A stretch of DNA of 8,957 nt from Pseudomonadota bacterium (lineage in GTDB: Bacteria > Pseudomonadota > Alphaproteobacteria > ATCC43930 > CGMCC-115725). Position numbers and translations under genes: made by a program. The notes under the pieces were generated by a model, which did not search any database, was not told the origin of the DNA, and saw only the letters and a program-made list of their open reading frames with translations. Below, piece by piece: positions 1 to 5,835 of the stretch. The DNA is taken from NCBI GenBank assembly GCA_021790295.1, contig JAJYIC010000085.1, forward strand, positions 1 through 8,957. Reading direction: 5' to 3'. The stretch's first letter is position 1. Every line of letters starts with the position of its first letter.

Positions 1-944
1 ATCGCTATTACCGCATCAAGGCGCGCTGGTTCGGGGTCGATGCGCTGCCGTTCTGGGACCGCAACGCGCCTTTGCCCGAAGCGGAGGACCGCCTCCACCC
101 TTGGCAGAAGGCGAGGGACATCGTCCTTTCCGCCACCCGCGCTTTTTCGCCCGAGATGGCCGAGATCGGCGGGCGATTTTTCAAGGCGCGCTGGATCGAC
201 GCCTCTTTGCGTCCGGCCAAAGCCCCCGGCGCCTTTGCCCATCCGACCGTGCCGGCCGTCCACCCTTATCTCCTTCTCAATTACCAGGGACGCACGCGCG
301 ACGTGATGACGCTTGCGCACGAACTCGGCCACGGCGTCCATCAGGTTCTGGCCGGGGCCCAAGGGTACCTTCAGGCCGAAACCCCTTTGACCCTCGCCGA
401 AACCGCCTCCGTCTTTGGCGAGATGCTGACCTTCCGCGCTCTCCTCGCCGAAGAAAGCGATCCGCGGCGGCGAAAGGCGATCATCGCCGGCAAGGTCGAG
501 GACATGCTCAACACGGTCGTTCGGCAGATCGCTTTTCTTTCCTTCGAAAGCGCGGTTCATGACGAGCGCAAGACGGCCGAACTGACGGCCGAACGGTTGT
601 GCGAGCTGTGGATGGAGACGCAACGCGAAAGCCTCGGCCCCGCAATCCGACTCGACAAAGCCTATCGCCATTATTGGGCCTATATCCCGCATTTCATCCA
701 CACGCCGTTTTATGTCTATGCTTATGCCTTTGGCGAATGCCTGGTGAACGCGCTTTATGCCGTCTATGAAGAGGCTCCCGAAGGTTTTGCCGGCAAATAC
801 CTCGATCTTCTGCGCGCCGGTGGAACCTTGCGCCAGAAAGAGCTTCTCGCCCCTTTCGCTCTCGACCCTTCGGATCCCGCTTTTTGGGGGAAAGGCCTTG
901 CGCTCGTCGAGAGGCTTATCGAGGAACTCGACGCCCTCGGCTGA
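1..944 (+). CDS. pepF: Oligoendopeptidase F, M3B family zinc metallopeptidase (5'-truncated by window edge)
   Basis: Cytosolic zinc peptidase that cleaves short oligopeptides during peptide turnover. The frame is open from base 3, so the gene enters from the left. About 313 residues are visible of a family usually near 600, so the N-terminal half is missing. The first visible residues contain FWDRNAPLP, a stretch typical of the M3B oligoendopeptidase family. The zinc and catalytic motif HELGH lies at 318-332 (two His ligands plus the general-base Glu). The third ligand is most likely the Glu of AETASVFGE at 399-401, 23 residues past the second His as expected for M3. The C-terminal HTPFYVYAYAFG segment (about 699-734) matches the conserved substrate-binding His/Tyr region. 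The stop is TGA at 942-944. The kinase gene follows on the same strand and in the same frame. All visible catalytic residues are present. Family assignment is firm; the exact peptide substrates are unknown. Confidence 0.94.
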   Translation, partial: RYYRIKARWFGVDALPFWDRNAPLPEAEDRLHPWQKARDIVLSATRAFSPEMAEIGGRFFKARWIDASLRPAKAPGAFAHPTVPAVHPYLLLNYQGRTRDVMTLAHELGHGVHQVLAGAQGYLQAETPLTLAETASVFGEMLTFRALLAEESDPRRRKAIIAGKVEDMLNTVVRQIAFLSFESAVHDERKTAELTAERLCELWMETQRESLGPAIRLDKAYRHYWAYIPHFIHTPFYVYAYAFGECLVNALYAVYEEAPEGFAGKYLDLLRAGGTLRQKELLAPFALDPSDPAFWGKGLALVERLIEELDALG

Positions 945-1067
945 ACCGCCCGCCGCAGACCCGATGAGCCCCTCCCCTCTCTCGATGCGCGCCAAGGCGT
1001 GCGCCTTCCTGGCCTCGCGCAGAGCGGAAAGCGGCGCGGCAAAAGGGCGCCGCAAAGGCCTCTCTTC

Positions 1068-2453
1068 GTGACCGACGAGAATTCCCTTCCGGGGCGCCTG
1101 CGCCGTTACGCCCGGGTTTCGACGGCGATGGGCGGGCTTGCCGCGCGTCTTGCCGCAGAGCGTTATTTCGGTTGGAGCCTCGACCGGGGGCGGCATGCCG
1201 CGGATCTGAAAGCGGCCCTTGGCGGCATCAAAGGGCCTTTGATGAAGGCGGCGCAGCTTCTTGCGACCATACCGAACGCGCTGCCGCGGGAATATACGCA
1301 GGAACTCGTCGAGCTTCAGGCCAATGCGCCGGCGATGGGCTGGCCTTTTGTGCGCCGGCGGATGGCGGGCGAACTCGGCCCTTTCTGGCAGGAAAAATTC
1401 GCGAGCTTCGAGAAAAGCGCGGCCCATGCCGCCTCTCTCGGCCAGGTCCACCGCGCTTTTGCCCGTGACGGCACCGCTCTTGCCGTCAAACTGCAATACC
1501 CGGATATGGATTCGGCGGTCGAGGCCGATCTCGCCCAGCTCAAACTGCTGATGAGCCTTTACGAGCGTTACGACCGCGCCGTCAGCACCGCCGAAATCCA
1601 CGCCGAAATCGCCGCAAGGCTGCGCGAAGAACTCGATTACGAGCTCGAAGCCGCGCATATGCGCCTTTACCGCGCGCTCCTTTCCGGCGAAACCGGGGTT
1701 GCCGTGCCGGCGCCTTTGCCCGAGCTTTCGACTGGGCGGCTTTTGACGATGACCTGGCTCGAAGGAAGGCCCGTTCTCGAATGCGCCGCGGCGCCCATTT
1801 CCCGTCGCAACCGCATCGCTTTCACAATGTTCCGCGTGTGGTACCTGCCGTTTTACGCTTACGGCGTCATCCACGGCGACCCGCATCTCGGCAATTACAC
1901 GGTGGCGGCGGACGACACCGTCAATCTTCTCGATTTCGGCTGCATTCGCATCTTCCGCCCCGCCTTCGTGCGCGGCGTCATCGACCTTTATCACGCCTTG
2001 GAAAAGGGCGACCGCGAGCTTGCCGTCCATGCTTACGAAAGCTGGGGATTCGGCAATCTGTCACGCGAGATGATCGCGGTCCTCAATCGCTGGGCGCTTT
2101 ATGTTTACGGGCCTCTTCTCGAAGATCGCACGCGGCTCATCCAGGAAAAGGCGAGCGGCGTGTACGGGGCGGAGGTCGCGGAAAGCGTCCATCGCGACAT
2201 CCGCCGTTTGGGAGGGGTGAGACCGCCGCGCGAGTTCGTCTTTATGGATCGCGCGGCGATCGGGCTCGGCTCGCTTTTTATGCATCTCAAAGCGGAAATC
2301 AACTGGCACCGCGCCTTTCACGAGCTGATCGACGATTTCGACGAAGCGCGACTGGCGGCCCGCCAGCGCCTTGCCCTCAAAGCCGCCGCGGTGCCGCTTT
2401 CGCAAGAGCCGGGACCAAGGCGCGCGCGGCGCAAAGGCGCAAAGGGCGCCTGA
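1068..2453 (+). CDS. ABC1/AarF/UbiB-family atypical protein kinase-like ATPase
   Basis: A 461-residue member of the UbiB/COQ8/ADCK family, whose characterised members are ATP-binding proteins supporting quinone biosynthesis or lipid metabolism. Visible landmarks: a KxGQ-like motif as KAAQ (60-63), an Ala-rich nucleotide loop AAHAASLGQVH (118-128), the VAIK-type lysine in AVKLQYP (K141), an acidic ELDYELEA helix (188-195), a catalytic loop HGDPHLGN (269-276) and DFG (289-291). The C-terminus ends in a basic tail, RRARRKGAKG. I chose GTG 1068 because the family-like sequence begins there and an AAGG lies about 9 bases upstream. The frame is open further upstream, with another GTG at 999 whose AAGG sits too close. 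Unlike E. coli UbiB, no C-terminal paired membrane helices are obvious, so I give no ubiB symbol. It starts 124 bases after the peptidase gene and may be cotranscribed with it. The substrate is unknown. Confidence 0.9.
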   Translation: MTDENSLPGRLRRYARVSTAMGGLAARLAAERYFGWSLDRGRHAADLKAALGGIKGPLMKAAQLLATIPNALPREYTQELVELQANAPAMGWPFVRRRMAGELGPFWQEKFASFEKSAAHAASLGQVHRAFARDGTALAVKLQYPDMDSAVEADLAQLKLLMSLYERYDRAVSTAEIHAEIAARLREELDYELEAAHMRLYRALLSGETGVAVPAPLPELSTGRLLTMTWLEGRPVLECAAAPISRRNRIAFTMFRVWYLPFYAYGVIHGDPHLGNYTVAADDTVNLLDFGCIRIFRPAFVRGVIDLYHALEKGDRELAVHAYESWGFGNLSREMIAVLNRWALYVYGPLLEDRTRLIQEKASGVYGAEVAESVHRDIRRLGGVRPPREFVFMDRAAIGLGSLFMHLKAEINWHRAFHELIDDFDEARLAARQRLALKAAAVPLSQEPGPRRARRKGAKGA

Positions 2454-2467
2454 GACGCGAGCGGCGG

Positions 2468-2496
2468 TTGCGCTTTTCCCCCTCTGCCGTCACAAT
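2468..2496 (+). promoter_or_regulatory. Possible weak sigma70 promoter for the lipoprotein gene
   Basis: TTGCGC (2468-2473) and CACAAT (2491-2496) are separated by 17 bases, the ideal spacing, upstream of the lipoprotein ATG. The -35 matches the consensus at 3 of 6 and the -10 at 4 of 6. An inverted repeat, TGCCG (2485-2489) and CGGCA (2497-2501) with a 7-base gap, straddles the -10 element and could be an operator or chance. The spacing is seen directly; the function is inference. Confidence 0.25.
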
Positions 2497-2501
2497 CGGC
2501 A

Positions 2502-2527
2502 AGCGGCATCGAGCGGCGGAGAGCGGC
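2502..2527 (+). repeat. Three AGCGGC hexamers at exact 10-base spacing before the lipoprotein start
   Basis: AGCGGC occurs at 2502-2507, 2512-2517 and 2522-2527, and the last copy directly abuts the ATG. The ribosome binding site GGAG (2518-2521) lies between the second and third copies. The array is short and GC-rich, so chance is possible. Confidence 0.5.
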
Positions 2528-2857
2528 ATGCGGCCTTGGGGCGCTTTCTTGATCCTGGCGACGGCGGCGGCCTTTCTCGCAGGTTGCGCCGACCATATCC
2601 CGGTGAGGCGCGAGGTCGGCGTCAGCGCCATCAAAAAGACGGGCGAAATCCCGCCCGAATTCGCCCTTTTCAACAATTACGATCCGCGTGTCGGTACGCT
2701 CCTTGCGGGGCAGCTTTGCGCCACCCCTTACCGCCAGCTCTCGCAAAAGGCGATGCCCGCCGAGCCGGGCGAAATCCTCGCTTCCCGTATCCAATGCGAG
2801 CCTTACCGCAGAAGCCTTACCCATCCCATGTGGCCGTTTTTCGCCTTCGCCCCCTAA
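2528..2857 (+). CDS. Small lipoprotein of unknown function
   Basis: Encodes 109 residues. The start ATG 2528 is supported by GGAG six bases upstream and by an immediate lipoprotein signal: a short N-terminus with one Arg, a hydrophobic core (about 5-17), and the lipobox LAGC with Cys20 as the predicted lipidation site. The mature protein of about 90 residues should be anchored in a membrane facing the periplasm. Its body holds two similar Cys-containing segments, LCATPYRQ (63-70) and QCEPYRRS (89-96), so Cys64 and Cys90 could form a disulfide. The C-terminus is aromatic and proline-rich (MWPFFAFAP). I do not recognise the family. It follows the kinase gene after 74 bases, which hold a possible weak promoter. 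It ends on a TAA sharing bases with the stop of the convergent transporter gene. The reading frame stays open upstream only as a shadow of the kinase gene. Confidence 0.8.
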   Translation: MRPWGAFLILATAAAFLAGCADHIPVRREVGVSAIKKTGEIPPEFALFNNYDPRVGTLLAGQLCATPYRQLSQKAMPAEPGEILASRIQCEPYRRSLTHPMWPFFAFAP

Positions 2858-4725
2858 CCCTTATTTTCCGTCTCGTCCTCCTCGCGCGGCCAAACCTGGA
2901 TGGCGCGGGGATCGATCTCGACCGCGCAAGGCCCCGGTTCGATCCCGGCGTCCTCGTGCCAGACGGGTAGGCGCGCTTCGCCGAGACGCAAAGAGAGCTG
3001 CGCGCCCGAGCCGACCGGAAGGACGCTTTCGATAAAACCGGGATAAGCGCCCGAAGGGACGATCCGCACCCGTTCAGGCTTGACGCTCCAACCGACGGCG
3101 AGGCCTTTAGCGAGCGGCGGAGAGGCAAGTTCGAGGACGACACCGCAGCCGATCGCGATCCGGTCTGCGGCGACCGCCACCCCTTCGCCGCCGTCGAGGG
3201 CGCCGATCAGGCGGGCGACGCGGGCGTTCTTCGGCCTGCGGAAAATTTCGCGGCTCGGTCCCGATTGCAGCACCCGGCCGCGCTCCAGGACCAGGACCTC
3301 GTCGGCGAGAAGGGCCGCCTCTTCGGGATCGTGGGTGACGAGGATCGTGGTCGCTCCAAGCCCTTGCTGAACGCTCAAAAGCTCGCGCCGGAGGCGGGCG
3401 CGCAAAGGCGCGTCGAGAGCCGAAAATGGCTCGTCGAGGAGAAGCAGAAAGGCCGGTCGGACGAGCGCGCGAGCGAGCGCAACCCTCTGTTGCTGGCCGA
3501 GGGAAAGTGCCTCCGGGGTGCGCCCTTCGAGACCTCTCAGCGAAAGCCTCTCGATCCACTCCGCCGCGAGACGGGGATCCGCCGCAGCCGGAAAGGAAAG
3601 CTGCCCGCGCAGATCGAGATGGGGGAAAAGGCCGAAATTTTGCGGCACGTAACCGATCCCGCGCGCCGCCGGATCGAGCCTTGAAAGCTCGCGCCCGCCA
3701 AGGGTGATGCGCGCCCGATCCGCCCTCTCGATGCCGGCGATGAGACGCAGGGTCAAGGATTTGCCCGATCCCGAAGGGCCGAGGATGGCAAGGCGCCCCG
3801 CCCGCGCCTTCCAGGCGAGGTCGAGGCGGAAGCCGTCGAGCCGCTTTTCGAGACAGAGCTCGAGTTCGCTCGCCGCCGCAAGCCTTTCCGGCGCCGGCGC
3901 CAAAAAAGGCGGCCGGGCGGCCGGCAAAAGCGCAGGGCCATTCTCGCGCCGGGCGAAGCTGCGCCTTGTCGCGCCTCTTTGCGCGAGGGCGCTTGCCACG
4001 GCGAGCACCAGAAAAGCGAGAGCGAGCGCCGGCATGACGATCGGCAGGCTCGCCCGAAGGCCGCGGGCACCAAACGCGACATAGGTATATACGGGCAGGG
4101 AATAGGGGTGGTAGGCGACCATGACGGTGGCGCCGAATTCGCCGAACGCGCGCAGCCAGGCAAGCAGAAGGCCCGAGGAGGCGGCGGGCCAGGCGAGCGG
4201 AAGGCTGACGCGGAAAAAACTCGCCAGCCTGCCCCGGCCGAAAGTCGCGGCCAGCCGTTCGAGAAGGGGATCGACGGCGGCAAAAGCCGAACGCGCGGCC
4301 ACGATCAGAAAGGGGGCGGCGACAAAGGTCTCGGCAAGCACGATGCCGAGAAAGCTGTCGGTGAATATGCCGCCGGTAAGCCGTCCGAGAGGCGAACTGT
4401 AACCGAATAGAAACAGGAGAAGGATGCCGCTCGCGAGAGGCGGCAAGGCGAGAGGGAGCTGGACGAGAAAACCGAGAAGCGCAAAAAAGGGGCCTTTGCG
4501 CCGCGCCAGGAGATAGCCGAGAGGAATGCCGAAAAGGGCGATGATAAAGGTCGAGATCGTCGCGCTTGCGAGAGAGACGAGAGAGGCGTCGAGAAAAGCC
4601 GGCCGCAACACCTCACGCCAATCCGCGCCCGGCGCCCGCGCCAACCCGGCCGCGAGAGGGGCCAAAAGATAGATCGCCAGAAGCGCCGCGAGAAAGGGAA
4701 GCGGCGACGGCAGGCGGGGTTTCAC
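2854..4725 (-). CDS. Molybdate/tungstate-type ABC transporter: fused permease and ATPase (ModB-ModC fusion)
   Basis: A 623-residue single chain joining the membrane and ATP-hydrolysing parts of an oxyanion importer. Residues 1-250 form a ModB/CysT-like permease with several hydrophobic segments. Its EAA-type loop (about 158-180) is followed by GEFGATVMVAYH (195-206), typical of the molybdate/tungstate/sulfate permease family. A hydrophilic linker (about 251-287) leads to a complete ATPase: Walker A GPSGSGKS (316-323), Q-loop Gln362, signature LSLGQ (407-411), Walker B LLLLDEP (427-433), D-loop SALD, and switch His465. Residues from about 515 on form a TOBE-like regulatory or ligand-binding tail, as in ModC. 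The start is GTG 4725 in a GTGA overlap with the binding-protein stop, with AAGAAGG about 5 bases upstream, so translation is probably coupled. There is no stop or frame change between domains, so the fusion is genuine in this sequence. Molybdate, tungstate or a related oxyanion are all possible substrates. Confidence 0.92.
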   Translation of the reverse strand: MKPRLPSPLPFLAALLAIYLLAPLAAGLARAPGADWREVLRPAFLDASLVSLASATISTFIIALFGIPLGYLLARRKGPFFALLGFLVQLPLALPPLASGILLLFLFGYSSPLGRLTGGIFTDSFLGIVLAETFVAAPFLIVAARSAFAAVDPLLERLAATFGRGRLASFFRVSLPLAWPAASSGLLLAWLRAFGEFGATVMVAYHPYSLPVYTYVAFGARGLRASLPIVMPALALAFLVLAVASALAQRGATRRSFARRENGPALLPAARPPFLAPAPERLAAASELELCLEKRLDGFRLDLAWKARAGRLAILGPSGSGKSLTLRLIAGIERADRARITLGGRELSRLDPAARGIGYVPQNFGLFPHLDLRGQLSFPAAADPRLAAEWIERLSLRGLEGRTPEALSLGQQQRVALARALVRPAFLLLLDEPFSALDAPLRARLRRELLSVQQGLGATTILVTHDPEEAALLADEVLVLERGRVLQSGPSREIFRRPKNARVARLIGALDGGEGVAVAADRIAIGCGVVLELASPPLAKGLAVGWSVKPERVRIVPSGAYPGFIESVLPVGSGAQLSLRLGEARLPVWHEDAGIEPGPCAVEIDPRAIQVWPREEDETENKG

Positions 4726-5636
4726 TGCGCCTTCTTCAGCAGCCTCTTTATGGCCGCGGGAGCCTGGCCCGAAAGCACGGGTTTTTCCACTCCGAGGCCA
4801 TGCTGCAGGAGAATGCGCCGGCCTTCGGCGCCAAGAAGAAGGGCGAGGAAGCGTGCCGCGCCTTTCGGGTTCGGCGCCCGGCGCAGGATCGTCACCGTAT
4901 AGTCTGCCGCGGCCGCGAGCTGGGCGGGCAAGACGACCGCGGGGATATGCGCTTCCGCGGTTTCGCTCGAATAGAAAAAGCCCGCATCGAGCTCGCCCGA
5001 TTGCAGCCGTCCGAGGAGGGTCTCTTCAGGCAGAACCTGGGCCGGATTTTCGCGCCCTCCGAGGACCCGCCGCGAAAGCCCCGGCATCTTGTAAAAGACT
5101 TCCGCCTTTTTCATCATAGCAAGGGTGAGAGCGCCTTTGGGATCGAGCTTCGGATCGGTTCTTCCGAGGCGAAACCCCGGCTCCGCCAGAACCTCGTACC
5201 ACGGCTTCTTGCGGAAGTCGCCGGCAAAACGGCTTTTCGGATTGTAGCCGATGACGAGAGGGGAACGGGCAAAAGCGATCGTCCAACGCACCCAATCGCC
5301 GTTCGCCTTTCCTTCGAGCGCCCGATTGACCGCGGGAACGGCGCTGATAAATACGTCGGCAGGGCGCAGCCTCTCCTTGATCTCGTTGGCGAGAAGCTTC
5401 GAGCCTCCGGGATAGCCGGCAAAGCGATCCCCGCTCGCCTTCAAAAAGGCGGGACCCAAGGACTGCTCCATCAGATCGATGAGAGAACCCGCGTAAAGCA
5501 CCTCGACGGTTGCCGCGGCGAACGCTCGCGACTCGGCAAGAAAAAGGGTGGAAAGCATCAGCCCGAGGAAGGCAAGCCGGCGAAATCCTTTGCCCCGCCT
5601 CCTCGCACAGAAAACCGCTCGTTGATCTTCCGCCAC
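4722..5636 (-). CDS. WtpA/ModA-like periplasmic oxyanion (tungstate/molybdate-type) binding protein
   Basis: A 304-residue solute-binding protein that would deliver its ligand to the fused transporter encoded downstream. An arginine-rich N-terminus (RR at 19-20), a hydrophobic core (21-34) and cleavage near RAFA/A (about 40) form a signal peptide. It is probably Sec-type, since the RR context lacks a clear Tat motif. The mature start VEVLYAGSL matches the WtpA/ModA first strand with its ligand-contacting Ser (S51). Other family-like blocks are PADVFISA (92-99), FARSPLVIGYNPKS (122-135), PWYEVL (145-150) and FRLGRTDPKLDPKG (155-168). The start GTG 5636 is chosen because AAAGGGG lies about 7 bases upstream and a promoter lies just beyond. 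The longer frame begins at TTG 5699, inside the -35 element, so it cannot be the start from that promoter. The exact ligand is unproven: the position I align with a WtpA metal-ligand Glu appears to be Phe221. Confidence 0.87.
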   Translation of the reverse strand: MAEDQRAVFCARRRGKGFRRLAFLGLMLSTLFLAESRAFAAATVEVLYAGSLIDLMEQSLGPAFLKASGDRFAGYPGGSKLLANEIKERLRPADVFISAVPAVNRALEGKANGDWVRWTIAFARSPLVIGYNPKSRFAGDFRKKPWYEVLAEPGFRLGRTDPKLDPKGALTLAMMKKAEVFYKMPGLSRRVLGGRENPAQVLPEETLLGRLQSGELDAGFFYSSETAEAHIPAVVLPAQLAAAADYTVTILRRAPNPKGAARFLALLLGAEGRRILLQHGLGVEKPVLSGQAPAAIKRLLKKAQ

Positions 5637-5666
5637 GGAGGTTCCCCTTTGTTGGCATCGAGAGGC

Positions 5667-5690
5667 CGTTATATACGAAGGAATACGTCG
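5667..5690. promoter_or_regulatory. Candidate ModE/Mo-box operator overlapping the transporter promoter
   Basis: On the plus strand CGTTATAT (5667-5674), eight bases, then ATACGTCG (5683-5690). The left half-site and the 24-base overall length match the E. coli modA ModE site as I remember it. The right half agrees at 4 of 8 bases, and the two halves agree with each other as an inverted repeat at 5 of 8. It covers the -10 and most of the spacer of the predicted promoter, as expected for a repressor that shuts down molybdate uptake when molybdate is sufficient. No modE gene lies in the window. Sequence match is observed; ModE binding is inferred. Confidence 0.5.
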
Positions 5691-5699
5691 CCGGGTCAA
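5670..5699 (-). promoter_or_regulatory. Sigma70-type promoter for the oxyanion transporter operon
   Basis: Reading the minus strand, TTGACC (5699-5694; 5 of 6 consensus) is followed after 18 bases by TATATA (5675-5670; 5 of 6). Transcription would begin near 5663, giving a leader of about 27 bases before GTG 5636 that contains the ribosome binding site AAAGGGG (5650-5644). It is the best promoter match I found in the window and lies in a true intergenic gap. Confidence 0.65.
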
Positions 5700-5787
5700 C
5701 AGCCCCCTCGACCGCCTGTTTCAACCCTTCTCGAAAGCGGCGGCGGCAACGGCCCTTCCCGGGGGCTCAAGGCGCGCTCGCGCAATT

Positions 5788-5814
5788 CTCTTTGGCTTCT
5801 TTGGCCTCTTTGGC
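5788..5814. repeat. Three tandem 9-base units (YTCTTTGGC) downstream of the acyltransferase gene
   Basis: CTCTTTGGC, TTCTTTGGC and CTCTTTGGC lie end to end, differing at one base. On the minus strand, in the frame of the upstream acyltransferase but beyond its TAA, the units read Ala-Lys-Glu three times before a TGA. The rest of the 5700-5835 gap shows no convincing terminator. Confidence 0.6.
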
Positions 5815-5835
5815 GGGATGCCGCGCCGGCTTTCC

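Noticed and set aside
1781..2527. Extension of the lipoprotein frame far upstream, giving a 358-residue protein
   Set aside because: The upstream part lies out of frame inside the kinase gene. A ribosome binding site and a lipoprotein signal peptide define ATG 2528 as the start.
4078..4100. ATAGGTATATACGGG inside the transporter gene, reminiscent of the Mo-box
   Set aside because: It lies in conserved permease coding sequence, has no CG-bounded inverted-repeat structure, and has no promoter or start nearby.
5637..5699. Longer N-terminus for the WtpA-like protein, starting at TTG 5699
   Set aside because: That codon lies inside the predicted -35 element and has no upstream ribosome binding site. 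GTG 5636 has AAAGGGG at good spacing and directly precedes the signal peptide.
5701..5767. Inverted pair AGCCCCC (5701-5707) and GGGGGCT (5761-5767) as a terminator
   Set aside because: The stem is 7 bp with a loop of more than 50 bases and no T-run follows, so it is unlikely to terminate transcription.
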